Made by a program: the position numbers and the translations under genes. Shown in pieces: positions 1 through 6,318 of a DNA stretch of 15,667 bases (positions are counted from its first letter, which is position 1; each line of letters begins with the position of its first letter). Source of the stretch: Nitriliruptoraceae bacterium (lineage in GTDB: Bacteria; Actinomycetota; Nitriliruptoria; Nitriliruptorales; Nitriliruptoraceae); NCBI GenBank assembly GCA_007134165.1, contig SLLJ01000052.1, positions 1 through 15,667 of the forward strand, in the 5' to 3' direction. The notes below the pieces were generated by a model. The model was not told the origin of the DNA, made no database searches, and saw only the letters and a list, made by a program, of their open reading frames with translations.

Positions 1-48
1 CCTGAACCTGAGCCCGAACCCGAGCCTGAACCCGAGCCTGAACCCGAG
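1..48 (+). repeat. 12-bp tandem repeat coding for (PE)n
   Basis: Four consecutive 12-bp units of the form CCTGAACCYGAG, with third-position T/C changes, encode Pro-Glu-Pro-Glu. The array runs off the left edge, so its total length is unknown. It is a low-complexity linker in front of the LytR_C domain. Confidence 0.85.
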
Positions 49-336
49 CCGCAGTTCCCGCCCGGCGAGGTAACGGTGCAGGTGCTCAACGGAAACCCAG
101 CTGGCGACGGCTCCGCGTCACGGGCCGTGGCGCAGCAACTGCGCGACGCGGACTACCGGGTGATTGCCGAGAACCGCGCCCGGGCGACGACGTCATCCTC
201 GGTGCAGTACACCGCCGGGTACGACGCGCAGGCACGGCAGGTTGCCGAAGAGATCGGCGTGACCGATGTTCGCCAACAGACCAACCTGTCGACCCAGGTG
301 ATGGTCCACGTGGTGATCGGCTCCGACCGCGGGTGA
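1..336 (+). CDS. LytR C-terminal (LytR_C) domain protein, 5'-truncated
   Basis: The reading frame is open from base 1, so the start lies outside the window. The visible 111 residues begin with a run of Pro-Glu dipeptides (about residues 1-17), an extended acidic linker. A compact alpha/beta domain follows, starting VTVQVLNG, with a small-residue helix (SRAVAQQLRDADYRV) and ending in a beta strand (QVMVHVVIGSD). This pattern matches the LytR_C domain, which is found at the C-terminus of LytR-CpsA-Psr wall-polymer transferases and also in stand-alone membrane-anchored actinobacterial proteins. Function follows from family: a probable envelope-associated role. The catalytic LCP domain, if present, is not visible. 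The stop is one base from the stop of the convergent response regulator, so there is no room for a separate terminator. Confidence 0.75.
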   Translation, partial: PEPEPEPEPEPEPEPEPQFPPGEVTVQVLNGNPAGDGSASRAVAQQLRDADYRVIAENRARATTSSSVQYTAGYDAQARQVAEEIGVTDVRQQTNLSTQVMVHVVIGSDRG

Positions 337-337
337 T

Positions 338-778
338 TCAGGAGCCCTGCAGCAGCTGCAACTTCTCGAGGATCGTCTGGCGGCGTCGCTCCTCCTCCTC
401 GGGGTCGGTCTCGAGCACGTCCTGCAGGACCTGCGAGAGCGACAGCGGGGAGAAGGGTTTGGTGATGTACTCAGCGGCGCCGCGCGACCAGCCCCGGATC
501 TGATCCTGATCCTGCACCTTCGCGGTCAACATGACCACGGGGATGTCGGCGACTTCCTTGTCAGCCTTGAGCTGCTCGAGGACCTGCCAACCGTCCATTC
601 GGGGCATCATGACGTCGAGCAGGACCGCGTCGGGGCGCTCGGTGCGCACCAGTTGCAGGGCGTCTTCGCCGTTGCTGGCCTCGAGCACCTCGAAGCCCTC
701 GAATTCGAGGTTGACCCGGCACAGCAGGAGGACGTCGGGCTCGTCGTCCACGACGAGAATCCGCTTGCGGTCGGTCAT
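338..778 (-). CDS. Single-domain response regulator (CheY-like receiver)
   Basis: The 146-residue protein is a receiver domain. It has the acidic pair D11-D12 (ILVVDDE), phospho-acceptor D55 in LLDVMMP, T85 in VVMLTA and K107 in ITKPFS. A charged helix (about residues 121-146, EEEERRRQTILEKL) follows, and there is no DNA-binding output domain. By family it should accept phosphate from a histidine kinase and act by protein contact; no kinase is in the window. The start at 778 was chosen because an AGGGAAGG stretch lies about 8 bases upstream and the protein then begins just before the first beta strand. An in-frame ATG at 823 adds 15 residues before this Met and lies exactly where a leaderless transcript would begin, so it is a real alternative. 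The gene lies about 100 bases downstream of gpgS on the same strand. Confidence 0.9.
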   Translation of the reverse strand: MTDRKRILVVDDEPDVLLLCRVNLEFEGFEVLEASNGEDALQLVRTERPDAVLLDVMMPRMDGWQVLEQLKADKEVADIPVVMLTAKVQDQDQIRGWSRGAAEYITKPFSPLSLSQVLQDVLETDPEEEERRRQTILEKLQLLQGS

Positions 779-830
779 GGGGGAACCTTCCCTGGCTCGC
801 CGGAGGGCGTCTGCAGCGCTCATCGCTGCC

Positions 831-836
831 AGTATC
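831..836 (-). promoter_or_regulatory. Candidate -10 element of the response regulator
   Basis: On the minus strand the hexamer is GATACT (4 of 6 matches to TATAAT). Seven bases separate it from the ATG at 823, so transcription would begin at or beside the A of that ATG. The -35 region (CTGCAG, 17-base spacing) is weak. Confidence 0.4.
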
Positions 837-880
837 GCCGACCGCGGCGCGCTCTGCAGGCCCGGGGCCGTCCCCCGGCA

Positions 881-1840
881 TCAGCGAGGTGCCCGATCGG
901 CCATCGGTGGGCGCTCACCGTGCGTCACGATGTGGGACAACAGCTCCAGTCGGCCGTCCTCGTCGCGCCGCGGCTGGAGCAGTTCGGTGCCCAGTGCGTC
1001 GGTGAGCGCGAGTCGTCCCTGCCGCGAGAGCCGGTCCAGCGCGACGTGCAGGATCTCGGCGGCCATTCGGCCCAGGGCATCCAGGCTCTGGTGGTCGTGG
1101 ATGCGTCGGCCGAGGTCGACCTGGGTGATGGCATCGGCGCCGTAGCGGTCAAGGATGTCGACGAGCATGGCCAGCTCGATGCCGTACCCGCGCACGAACG
1201 GCAGCGACTCCAGCAGGTGACGTCGCCCGGCGATCTCGCCCGACAGCGGCTGGGCCAGCCAGCTCAGCTCGGGCCAGAACGCGCTGATCAGCGGCCGGGC
1301 GAGCAGCTCGGTGACCCGTCCGCCCCCCGAGGCCTGGTCGGTCGCGCCCACGTGCAGCGGCCGGTCGTAGGTGGCCTTGACGAAGGCGACGGACGGGTCG
1401 GTCAGCAGCGGCCCGAGCAGCCCGACCACGAACCGCGGGCCGATGTCGCGGATGTCGGCGTCGACGAACACCAGCAGATCGCTGGAGGTCGCCGCCAGGC
1501 CCTTCCACATCGCCTCGCCCTTGCCCGGGACACTGCCGGCTCCGGGTAGCACCTCCGACTGACGCACGACCTGGGCGCCGGCCTGCTGCGCGAGCTGTCC
1601 GGTGCCGTCGGTCGAGTCGGCGTCGACGACCAGCACCTCGTCGAGCAGCCCGATCTCGTCACGCAGATGCCGGGCCAGCGTGCCGGCCACGTGGCCCACG
1701 GTCGGCGCTTCGTTACGGGCGGGGATGACCACCGCAGCCGTCAGTCCCAACTCGCGCTTTCGGCGGGCGAGTTCGCGGCCGTCGAACTCGGTGTGGTGGC
1801 GGGTGCGGGCCCGGAAGCGCGCACGGGTCGACTCGGTCAC
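881..1840 (-). CDS. gpgS: Glucosyl-3-phosphoglycerate synthase
   Basis: The enzyme transfers glucose from a nucleotide sugar to 3-phosphoglycerate. This is the first step to glucosylglycerate and, in mycobacteria, to methylglucose lipopolysaccharide. The 319-residue sequence is a GT-A glycosyltransferase of family GT81. It shows the nucleotide-binding start AAVVIPARNEAPTVG (35-49), VVDADSTDGTG (71-81), PGKGEAMWKGLAATS (105-119), the metal-binding D127-A-D129, GGGRVTELLARPLI (172-185), QPLSGEIAGRR (197-207), GYGIELAMLVDI (218-229) and H248 in the RIHDHQSLD segment. By recall these segments track Mycobacterium tuberculosis Rv1208 closely. The start is GTG at 1840 with only a weak GAGG upstream. 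The gene is divergent from the SAM riboswitch/threonine synthase unit and upstream of the response regulator on the same strand. Confidence 0.93.
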   Translation of the reverse strand: MTESTRARFRARTRHHTEFDGRELARRKRELGLTAAVVIPARNEAPTVGHVAGTLARHLRDEIGLLDEVLVVDADSTDGTGQLAQQAGAQVVRQSEVLPGAGSVPGKGEAMWKGLAATSSDLLVFVDADIRDIGPRFVVGLLGPLLTDPSVAFVKATYDRPLHVGATDQASGGGRVTELLARPLISAFWPELSWLAQPLSGEIAGRRHLLESLPFVRGYGIELAMLVDILDRYGADAITQVDLGRRIHDHQSLDALGRMAAEILHVALDRLSRQGRLALTDALGTELLQPRRDEDGRLELLSHIVTHGERPPMADRAPR

Positions 1841-1895
1841 GGTGCTGGCCTCGGGGCTCGGATTGAGGGGCGATCATGCCCGATGAACCTTTTCG

Positions 1896-1924
1896 TTGCC
1901 GTTCGCGCGGTGGGCTGGCATGCT
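1896..1924 (+). promoter_or_regulatory. Candidate promoter of the SAM riboswitch transcript
   Basis: TTGCCG (1896-1901), a 17-base spacer and CATGCT (1919-1924) form a sigma-70-like pair. The predicted start at about 1931 is six bases before the first base of riboswitch helix P1, which is where a start would be expected. Confidence 0.45.
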
Positions 1925-1936
1925 TCGCGCACTGGT

Positions 1937-2052
1937 GCTCATCCAGAGAGGTCGAGGGCTCGGGCCCGCTGAAGCCTCGGCAACCCCGCACCCGGCACGC
2001 CGGGTCGGAAGGTGCCAAACCCGGACCCGTCAGGCTGGCGGTGTCGATGAGC
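1937..2052 (+). ncRNA. SAM-I (S-box) riboswitch aptamer
   Basis: The aptamer binds S-adenosylmethionine in the nascent mRNA. Helix P1 is formed by GCTCATC (1937-1943) and GATGAGC (2046-2052). The S-box landmarks appear in order: CCAGAGAGGTCGAGGG (kink-turn and P2), GCCCGCTGAAGCC, GGCAACC, a P3 hairpin of ACCCGGC/GCCGGGT, then GGAAGGTGCCAAACCC and the P4 stem. The primary sequence fits SAM-I far better than SAM-IV. The aptamer sits between a plausible promoter and a threonine synthase start 128 bases after P1. Confidence 0.94.
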
Positions 2053-2083
2053 GAACGGGCAGGTGCCCGATCCCCCTCACGAC

Positions 2084-2105
2084 CGGCCTCCCGACGGGGA
2101 GGCCG
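2084..2105 (+). terminator. GC hairpin after the riboswitch (possible expression platform)
   Basis: A 9-bp stem (CGGCCTCCC with GGGAGGCCG) closes a GACG tetraloop. It lies 31 bases after P1. There is no T-run downstream, so it may be a U-poor terminator or only a structural spacer. A smaller CGGGC/GCCCG hairpin (2056-2069) lies between it and P1. Confidence 0.4.
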
Positions 2106-2120
2106 TCGGACCCCTCCGGT

Positions 2121-2177
2121 GGTCTCCGACCGGTCGGCCGCGATCTGCGCCGACGGGAACGATGAGGACAGGAGATC
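2121..2177 (+). promoter_or_regulatory. Possible anti-Shine-Dalgarno/Shine-Dalgarno pairing in the riboswitch leader
   Basis: GGTCTCC (2121-2127) can pair with GGAGATC (2171-2177), seven pairs including one G-U. This would bury the ribosome binding site AGGAG (2170-2174) that serves the ATG at 2181. The palindrome CCGACCGGTCGG (2127-2138) lies in the enclosed loop. A translational expression platform is inferred from this pairing; no folding was computed. Confidence 0.4.
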
Positions 2178-2180
2178 GAG

Positions 2181-3473
2181 ATGCACGCCCAACGTGCCCC
2201 CTCTGGCCCGCTTGCTGCTCCGGCCGCCGACCGCTTGACCCCGACCGTCACCGGACTGCGTTGCCGCGAGTGCGGCGCGCCCGAACCAGTCGGCGCCCTC
2301 TATGTGTGCAGCAGGTGTCTCGGCCCCCTCGAGGTGATCTACGACCCGGCCGTCACCGCGCGGGTGACTCGGGCACGCATCGAGGCCGGCCCGCGGTCGC
2401 TGTGGCGCTACGCCGACCTGCTGCCGGTGCTCGGGACCGACCCCGAGCACCGTGTTGACCTCGGCGCGGGACTCACCCCGCTGCGGCCTGCCCCGCGGCT
2501 GGCCGCAGTGCTCGGGCTCGGCGAGTTGTGGCTCAAGGACGACACGCGCAACCCGTCGGGCTCGTTCAAGGATCGAGTGGTCAGCGTCGCGCTGTCTGCG
2601 GCGCGGGCGCTGGGGTTCACCACCGTGGCCTGCGCGTCGACTGGCAACCTCGCCAACGCGGTCGCCGCCCATGCGGCTGCGAGCGGGCTGGACGCCTACG
2701 TGTTCATCCCCGAGGACCTCGAGGTGGGCAAGATCGTGGCTTCGGCGGTGTACGGCGCCGAGGTGGTGGCCGTGCGCGGCACCTACGACCAGGTCAACCG
2801 CCTGTGCAGCGAGCTCGCCGAGCGCGAGGAGTGGGGGTTCGTCAACATCAACCTGCGCCCGTTCTACGCCGAGGGTTCCAAGACCATCGGGTTCGAGATC
2901 GCCGAACAACTCGGCTGGACGCTGCCCGACCACGTCGTGTTGCCGGTTGCCTCCGGGTCCATGCTCACCAAGGTCCACCGCGCCTTCGGCGAGTTGCGCG
3001 CCCACGGACTGGTGGAGGGTGGGGTGCCGCGGATCTCGGGTGCGCAGGCCACCGGGTGCTCGCCGGTTGCTGCCGCCTTCGACCGAGGTGATGGCGAGGT
3101 CGTGCCCCAGCGGCCCGACACCATCGCCCGTTCACTGGCGATCGGCGACCCGGCCGACGGCCGCTATGCGCTGCGAGTGGCCGCCGAGACCGGCGGGGCC
3201 ATCGGGCACGTCTCCGACGCCGAGGTGGTGGCTGGCATCGGCCTGCTCGCCCGCACCGAGGGAGTGTTCGCCGAGACCGCCGGGGGTGTGACCGTGGCCA
3301 CGCTCGCTGCGCTTGCCCGGCAAGGAGTGGTCGGCCGCGACGAGCGGGTCGTGGCGATGATCTCCGGGGACGGCTACAAGACCGTGGACGTGCTCACCGA
3401 CACGGTCGGGCCGTCGCTACGCACCGGGCCGTCGCTGCGCGATTGGCGCACGGCACGGGCGGCTCGGGAGTGA
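2181..3473 (+). CDS. thrC: Threonine synthase (PLP-dependent)
   Basis: The family converts O-phosphohomoserine to L-threonine and phosphate using pyridoxal phosphate. The 430-residue protein begins with a small four-cysteine domain (C28-x2-C31 and C43-x2-C46) that probably binds zinc. Then come GLTPLRPAPRL, the PLP-lysine motif NPSGSFKDR (K130), the STGNLANA cofactor-phosphate loop, and a C-terminal SGDGYKTVD segment typical of this fold type II family. The start ATG follows AGGAG at six-base spacing. The gene is monocistronic in this window and preceded by a SAM-I riboswitch. That control is odd for threonine synthesis, because O-phosphohomoserine/homoserine is the branch point to methionine. 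A specialised paralogue acting in methionine supply cannot be excluded. Confidence 0.9.
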   Translation: MHAQRAPSGPLAAPAADRLTPTVTGLRCRECGAPEPVGALYVCSRCLGPLEVIYDPAVTARVTRARIEAGPRSLWRYADLLPVLGTDPEHRVDLGAGLTPLRPAPRLAAVLGLGELWLKDDTRNPSGSFKDRVVSVALSAARALGFTTVACASTGNLANAVAAHAAASGLDAYVFIPEDLEVGKIVASAVYGAEVVAVRGTYDQVNRLCSELAEREEWGFVNINLRPFYAEGSKTIGFEIAEQLGWTLPDHVVLPVASGSMLTKVHRAFGELRAHGLVEGGVPRISGAQATGCSPVAAAFDRGDGEVVPQRPDTIARSLAIGDPADGRYALRVAAETGGAIGHVSDAEVVAGIGLLARTEGVFAETAGGVTVATLAALARQGVVGRDERVVAMISGDGYKTVDVLTDTVGPSLRTGPSLRDWRTARAARE

Positions 3474-3496
3474 CCCGAGGGCTGGCCGGGGCGCGC

Positions 3497-3517
3497 CGGG
3501 CTGGTGGGTTCAGCCCG
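3497..3517. terminator. Possible bidirectional terminator between convergent genes
   Basis: CGGGCT and AGCCCG can form a 6-bp stem with a nine-base loop in the 36-base gap between the convergent threonine synthase and amidotransferase stops. It overlaps the amidotransferase stop and has no T-run, so the call is weak. Confidence 0.3.
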
Positions 3518-4232
3518 CCTCGCGTCGGCGGGGCAGCACCTCGACGTCCAGCCAGCGGCTGAGCAGCGCCGCGCCGACGCTGCGGTGGTAGCGCTCACGG
3601 CGCTCGGCCTCGGCGAGCAGGGTGTCGGCGTCCTGCCCGGCGCGGGCAAGCAGCGCCTCGAGCACGGTGCTCCACTCGGCGAGTTGCGCGGAGCTGACCT
3701 CCGGATGGAACTGCACGGCATGCGCACTGCCGCAGCGCCAGGCAGACACACCCTCACTCCCGGCCAGCAGTGGGACCGCGCCCGCGGGCAGCGTGGCCAC
3801 CTCGTCTTCGTGCGAGAACAGCATCGCCGCCCCGTCGGGCCAGCCGGCCGCCACGGCATCGGTGTGCCCGGCCTGGGTGCGGGTCAGCGGCAGGTAGCCG
3901 ATCTCGGGGACCTCTCGACGCACCACCGCACCGCCGAGCGCGGTCGCCAGCAGTTGGGCCCCCAGGCACACGCCGAACACCGGCACCTCAGCGTCGACCG
4001 CGGCGGTGAGCAGGGCGAGCTCGGCGTCCATCCAGGGGTACTCAGCGCGGTCGGGCACGCCCATCGGCCCGCCCAGCACCACCAGTCCGGCGACCTCGTC
4101 GGGCGCGGGCAGGTCGTCACCGGCGGCGACGTCGACCAGCCGCCAGGGCAGCTCCGCGCGTTGATCGAGCACCGGGGCGAACGCCGAGGGGCCAGTGGCA
4201 GGGTGGTGCTGCAGGACGACGAGCTCGGGCAT
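3510..4232 (-). CDS. Class I glutamine amidotransferase-like protein
   Basis: The 240-residue stand-alone protein has the class I glutaminase fold and an intact catalytic triad: nucleophile C89 in FGVCLGAQ, and H176 and E178 in VQFHPE. The oxyanion-side loop VVLGGPMGVPD (51-61) fits the GMP-synthase-like stand-alone subgroup, such as the gamma-glutamyl hydrolases and amidotransferases labelled GuaA-like. Synthase domains are absent, so it is not GMP synthetase itself. The acceptor substrate cannot be read from the sequence. A GGGAG lies about seven bases before the ATG. The gene is 73 bases downstream of the antiporter on the same strand and may have its own promoter, since a GGTAGCGT motif lies at 4290-4297. 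Confidence 0.85.
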   Translation of the reverse strand: MPELVVLQHHPATGPSAFAPVLDQRAELPWRLVDVAAGDDLPAPDEVAGLVVLGGPMGVPDRAEYPWMDAELALLTAAVDAEVPVFGVCLGAQLLATALGGAVVRREVPEIGYLPLTRTQAGHTDAVAAGWPDGAAMLFSHEDEVATLPAGAVPLLAGSEGVSAWRCGSAHAVQFHPEVSSAQLAEWSTVLEALLARAGQDADTLLAEAERRERYHRSVGAALLSRWLDVEVLPRRREAG

Positions 4233-4289
4233 GGCAGGCTCCCGGAGAGGACGGCCGCTGGGGATCGGGGTCGAGCGTGAGCGGCACGC

Positions 4290-4297
4290 ACGCTACC
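4290..4297 (-). promoter_or_regulatory. GGTAGCGT -10-like motif upstream of the amidotransferase
   Basis: On the minus strand GGTAGCGT contains TAGCGT, a TAnnnT-type -10. It lies about 58 bases before the amidotransferase ATG and just after the antiporter stop. The same octamer precedes the antiporter (5257-5264), and GGTAACGT precedes the HhH-GPD gene (9403-9410). No good -35 is visible. Confidence 0.35.
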
Positions 4298-4305
4298 GCC
4301 CGGCC

Positions 4306-5250
4306 TCAGCGGGCCAGCACCGGCAGCGTGGCCAGATAGCCGACCAGCAGGACGGCACCCTCCCAGCGCTGCACGATCCGGCCCGTGGCCATGAACAGGG
4401 TGGCCAGGGCAGCGACCGCGACCATCAGCAGCAGCGCCGGGCCCATCACCGCCGGATCGGCCAGCTGGCCGGGACCGATGAACGCCAGCGTCGCACCGAC
4501 CGCACCGGCGTTGAACAGGTTGCTGCCGAGCAGGTTTCCGACGATCAGATCCAGCTCGCGTCGGCGGGCGGCCTGCACCGCAGTGGCCAGCTCAGGCAGC
4601 GAGGTCCCGATGGCCACGATCGTCAGTCCGACGAAGCCCTCCGAGAGCCCCAGTTCCGCGGCGATCGTCGTGGCCGAGACCACCAGCAGCTGCGCGGCGG
4701 CGACCGTGACCGTCAGTCCGATGCCGGTGCGCGCCCATTCCCGAGCCGGTGAGGGCGCGGTGCCCTCGAGGTACTCGGCGACCTCGCTGGTCAGGGCCGC
4801 GTCCCCACGCCGGGCCGAGTGTACGATCACCGTCAGCGATCCGAGGAGGACCGCTGCCAGCAGTGCCCCGTCGAGCAGGCTCAGTCCGTCGCGGACCAGC
4901 ACGGCGAAGAGCAGCACGGCCAGCAGCGACAGTGGGGCCTCCCGGCGCAGCACCGGTGAGACCACCACGATGGGGGTCAGCAGCGCCGCGGTCCCGAGTA
5001 CGAGGGTGAGGTTGGCGACGTTGGAGCCGATGACGTTGCCGATACCGAGGTCGACCGAGCCCTGCGCGGCGGCCAGCCCGCTGACCACGAGCTCCGGGGC
5101 ACTGGTGCCGAAGCCGATCACGACCGCCCCGATGACCACCGGGGACAGGCGCAGCACGCCGGCCAGCCGCGCGGCACCGAGGACGAAGTGGTCCGCGGCG
5201 AAGGTCAGCGCGACGAGGCCGGCGACGACTCCGGCGATGGCGAGCAGCAT
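4306..5250 (-). CDS. Calcium/sodium antiporter, CaCA family (YrbG-like)
   Basis: This inner-membrane cation exchanger of 314 residues has about ten hydrophobic segments. The two inverted alpha repeats that define the family are both present: GFGTSAPE (46-53) with GNVIGSNVANLTLVLG (71-86), and AIGTSLPE (about 213-220) with GNLLGSNLFNAG (about 238-249). The conserved acidic residues in both GTSxPE motifs are intact, so ion exchange is expected. A polar cytoplasmic loop (about residues 147-172) divides the halves. The ATG at 5250 overlaps the start codon of the divergent FKBP gene. TAGCGT ends six bases before it, which suggests a leaderless transcript. YrbG-type exchangers move Ca2+ against Na+ or H+; the actual ion is not deducible. 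Confidence 0.92.
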   Translation of the reverse strand: MLLAIAGVVAGLVALTFAADHFVLGAARLAGVLRLSPVVIGAVVIGFGTSAPELVVSGLAAAQGSVDLGIGNVIGSNVANLTLVLGTAALLTPIVVVSPVLRREAPLSLLAVLLFAVLVRDGLSLLDGALLAAVLLGSLTVIVHSARRGDAALTSEVAEYLEGTAPSPAREWARTGIGLTVTVAAAQLLVVSATTIAAELGLSEGFVGLTIVAIGTSLPELATAVQAARRRELDLIVGNLLGSNLFNAGAVGATLAFIGPGQLADPAVMGPALLLMVAVAALATLFMATGRIVQRWEGAVLLVGYLATLPVLAR

Positions 5251-5818
5251 GGGGCCACGCTACCTCGCCGGGGGCCGCGGCCGGAGGCTGGTGGTGGCGC
5301 TGCTGACTGCGGGACTGCTCGGGGGCGTGTCGGGTGGCTGCCGGGCCGACGAGCCCGTCGATGCGGGCCGAGGTGCGGCCGACACGCTCACCGCCCTCGC
5401 CGAAGCGCCCGAGCTCGGGACGCTCCTACCCGAGGACCGTGCCGCGGCGCCCGATGCCCTCCTCATCGAGGACCTGGTGGTCGGCGGCGGCGAGCCCGCG
5501 GTTGCCGGGCGGCGCCTGACCGCGCACGTGGCGATCCTGCGGTGGTCGGACGGCGTGGTCGTGCGCGACTCCTGGGCGCGCGGTGCCCCCCTCAGCGTGA
5601 CGCTGGGGGCCGACGCCCTGATCGCCGGCCTCGAACAGGGCCTGCCCGGGATGCGGGGCGGAGGACGGCGGCTGCTGACCGTGCCGGCCGAGCTCGCCTA
5701 CGGTGAGCGTGGCGTCGAGGACGTGATCCCACCCGACGAGCCGCTCCTGGTCGTGGTCGATCTGCTCGACGTCACCGACCACGTCCCCGCCGCACCGATC
5801 CCCCAGGGCCCGACATGA
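5249..5818 (+). CDS. FKBP-type peptidyl-prolyl isomerase, probable lipoprotein
   Basis: The 189-residue protein has a basic N-terminus (RGRR), a hydrophobic core (LVVALLTAGLLGGV) and a cysteine after SGG at residue 31. This resembles a lipoprotein signal, although the residue three before Cys is Ser rather than Leu. The C-terminal half is an FKBP domain: GLEQGLPGMRGGGRRLLTVP, then AYGERG with the conserved Tyr, then VIPPDEPLLVVVDLLDV. The usual active-site Trp is Leu here (LIAGL), so activity may be reduced. The ATG at 5249 was chosen because it supplies the basic signal-peptide region. An in-frame ATG at 5237, and a GTG at 5294 behind GGAGG (5283-5287), are alternatives, but the GTG would leave a signal without basic residues. 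The stop overlaps the next start (ATGA at 5815-5818), so it is coupled to the nitrobindin gene. Confidence 0.82.
   Translation: MGPRYLAGGRGRRLVVALLTAGLLGGVSGGCRADEPVDAGRGAADTLTALAEAPELGTLLPEDRAAAPDALLIEDLVVGGGEPAVAGRRLTAHVAILRWSDGVVVRDSWARGAPLSVTLGADALIAGLEQGLPGMRGGGRRLLTVPAELAYGERGVEDVIPPDEPLLVVVDLLDVTDHVPAAPIPQGPT
5257..5264 (-). promoter_or_regulatory. GGTAGCGT -10-like motif of the antiporter (leaderless)
   Basis: The minus-strand TAGCGT (5262 to 5257) is followed by six bases and then the ATG at 5250, the geometry of a leaderless actinobacterial promoter. The element lies inside the first codons of the divergent FKBP gene. Confidence 0.45.
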
Positions 5819-6315
5819 GCGCTGCACCGCCCCGTCCACATCCCGTCCTCGCACCGCTGCTCGAGCTGGTTGGCACCTGGGAGGGGGAGGGGACCGGCGA
5901 CTACCCGACGATCGCCTCCTTCCGGTACCGCGAACGGGTGGTGTTCGGGCAGGTCGGTCGCCCCTTCCTCAGCTACGAGCAGCGCACCTGGCACCCGGAG
6001 AACGGCACCCCGATGCACGCCGAGTCCGGCTACCTGCGCGTCGTGCCGGACACCATGCCGGCCCGGATCGAGCTCGTGCTGGCCCAGCCGACCGGACTGG
6101 TCGAGGTCGACGAGGGCGAACTGCGCGACGGGGTGCTCGACCTGGTCAGCACCGCCGTGGTCGCCACCGGCACCGCCACGCCGGTGGACGCGGTACGCCG
6201 CCGGTTGTGGGTCGAAGGCGAGGTCCTGCACGTCGCGCTGTCGATGGCCGCGGGCGGGCTGCCCGAGACCCAACACCTGCGCTCCCGGCTGCGGCGCGTC
6301 ACGCCAGCTGGGTGA
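5815..6315 (+). CDS. Nitrobindin-like haem-binding beta-barrel protein (DUF1794/THAP4 type)
   Basis: The 166-residue protein shows the nitrobindin signature: PLLELVGTWEGEG (14-26), a YPTI-x-SFRYRE strand, QRTWHPENGTPMHAESGYLR (56-75, a match to the family core), and a C-terminal strand pair LSMAAGGLPETQHLRSRLRR. H154 occupies the place of the axial haem ligand in Rv2717c-type proteins. Family members bind ferric b-type haem and react with NO or peroxynitrite; a cytosolic location is expected because no signal peptide is present. Translation is coupled to the upstream FKBP lipoprotein by an ATGA overlap. Fatty-acid-binding annotations seen for this barrel are older names for the same fold. Confidence 0.88.
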   Translation: MSAAPPRPHPVLAPLLELVGTWEGEGTGDYPTIASFRYRERVVFGQVGRPFLSYEQRTWHPENGTPMHAESGYLRVVPDTMPARIELVLAQPTGLVEVDEGELRDGVLDLVSTAVVATGTATPVDAVRRRLWVEGEVLHVALSMAAGGLPETQHLRSRLRRVTPAG

Positions 6316-6318
6316 GGA

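Noticed and set aside
348..360. TGCAGC/GCTGCA hairpin at the end of the response regulator
   Set aside because: It is a short 6-bp stem inside coding sequence with a one-base loop, not convincing as a terminator.
1937..2052. SAM-IV riboswitch as an alternative to SAM-I
   Set aside because: The kink-turn AGAGAGGT, the GAAGCC..GGCAACC core and the GGTGCCAA segment follow the S-box order, and the extra SAM-IV pseudoknot arrangement was not seen.
1713..3005. Minus-strand ORF of 430 codons across the riboswitch and threonine synthase
   Set aside because: It covers the SAM riboswitch and two recognised genes in other frames, and its product has only biased composition.
4385..5248. Upstream extension of the FKBP frame
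   Set aside because: The region is antisense to the antiporter, is Ser/Thr/Ala-rich without any pattern, and would bury the signal peptide.
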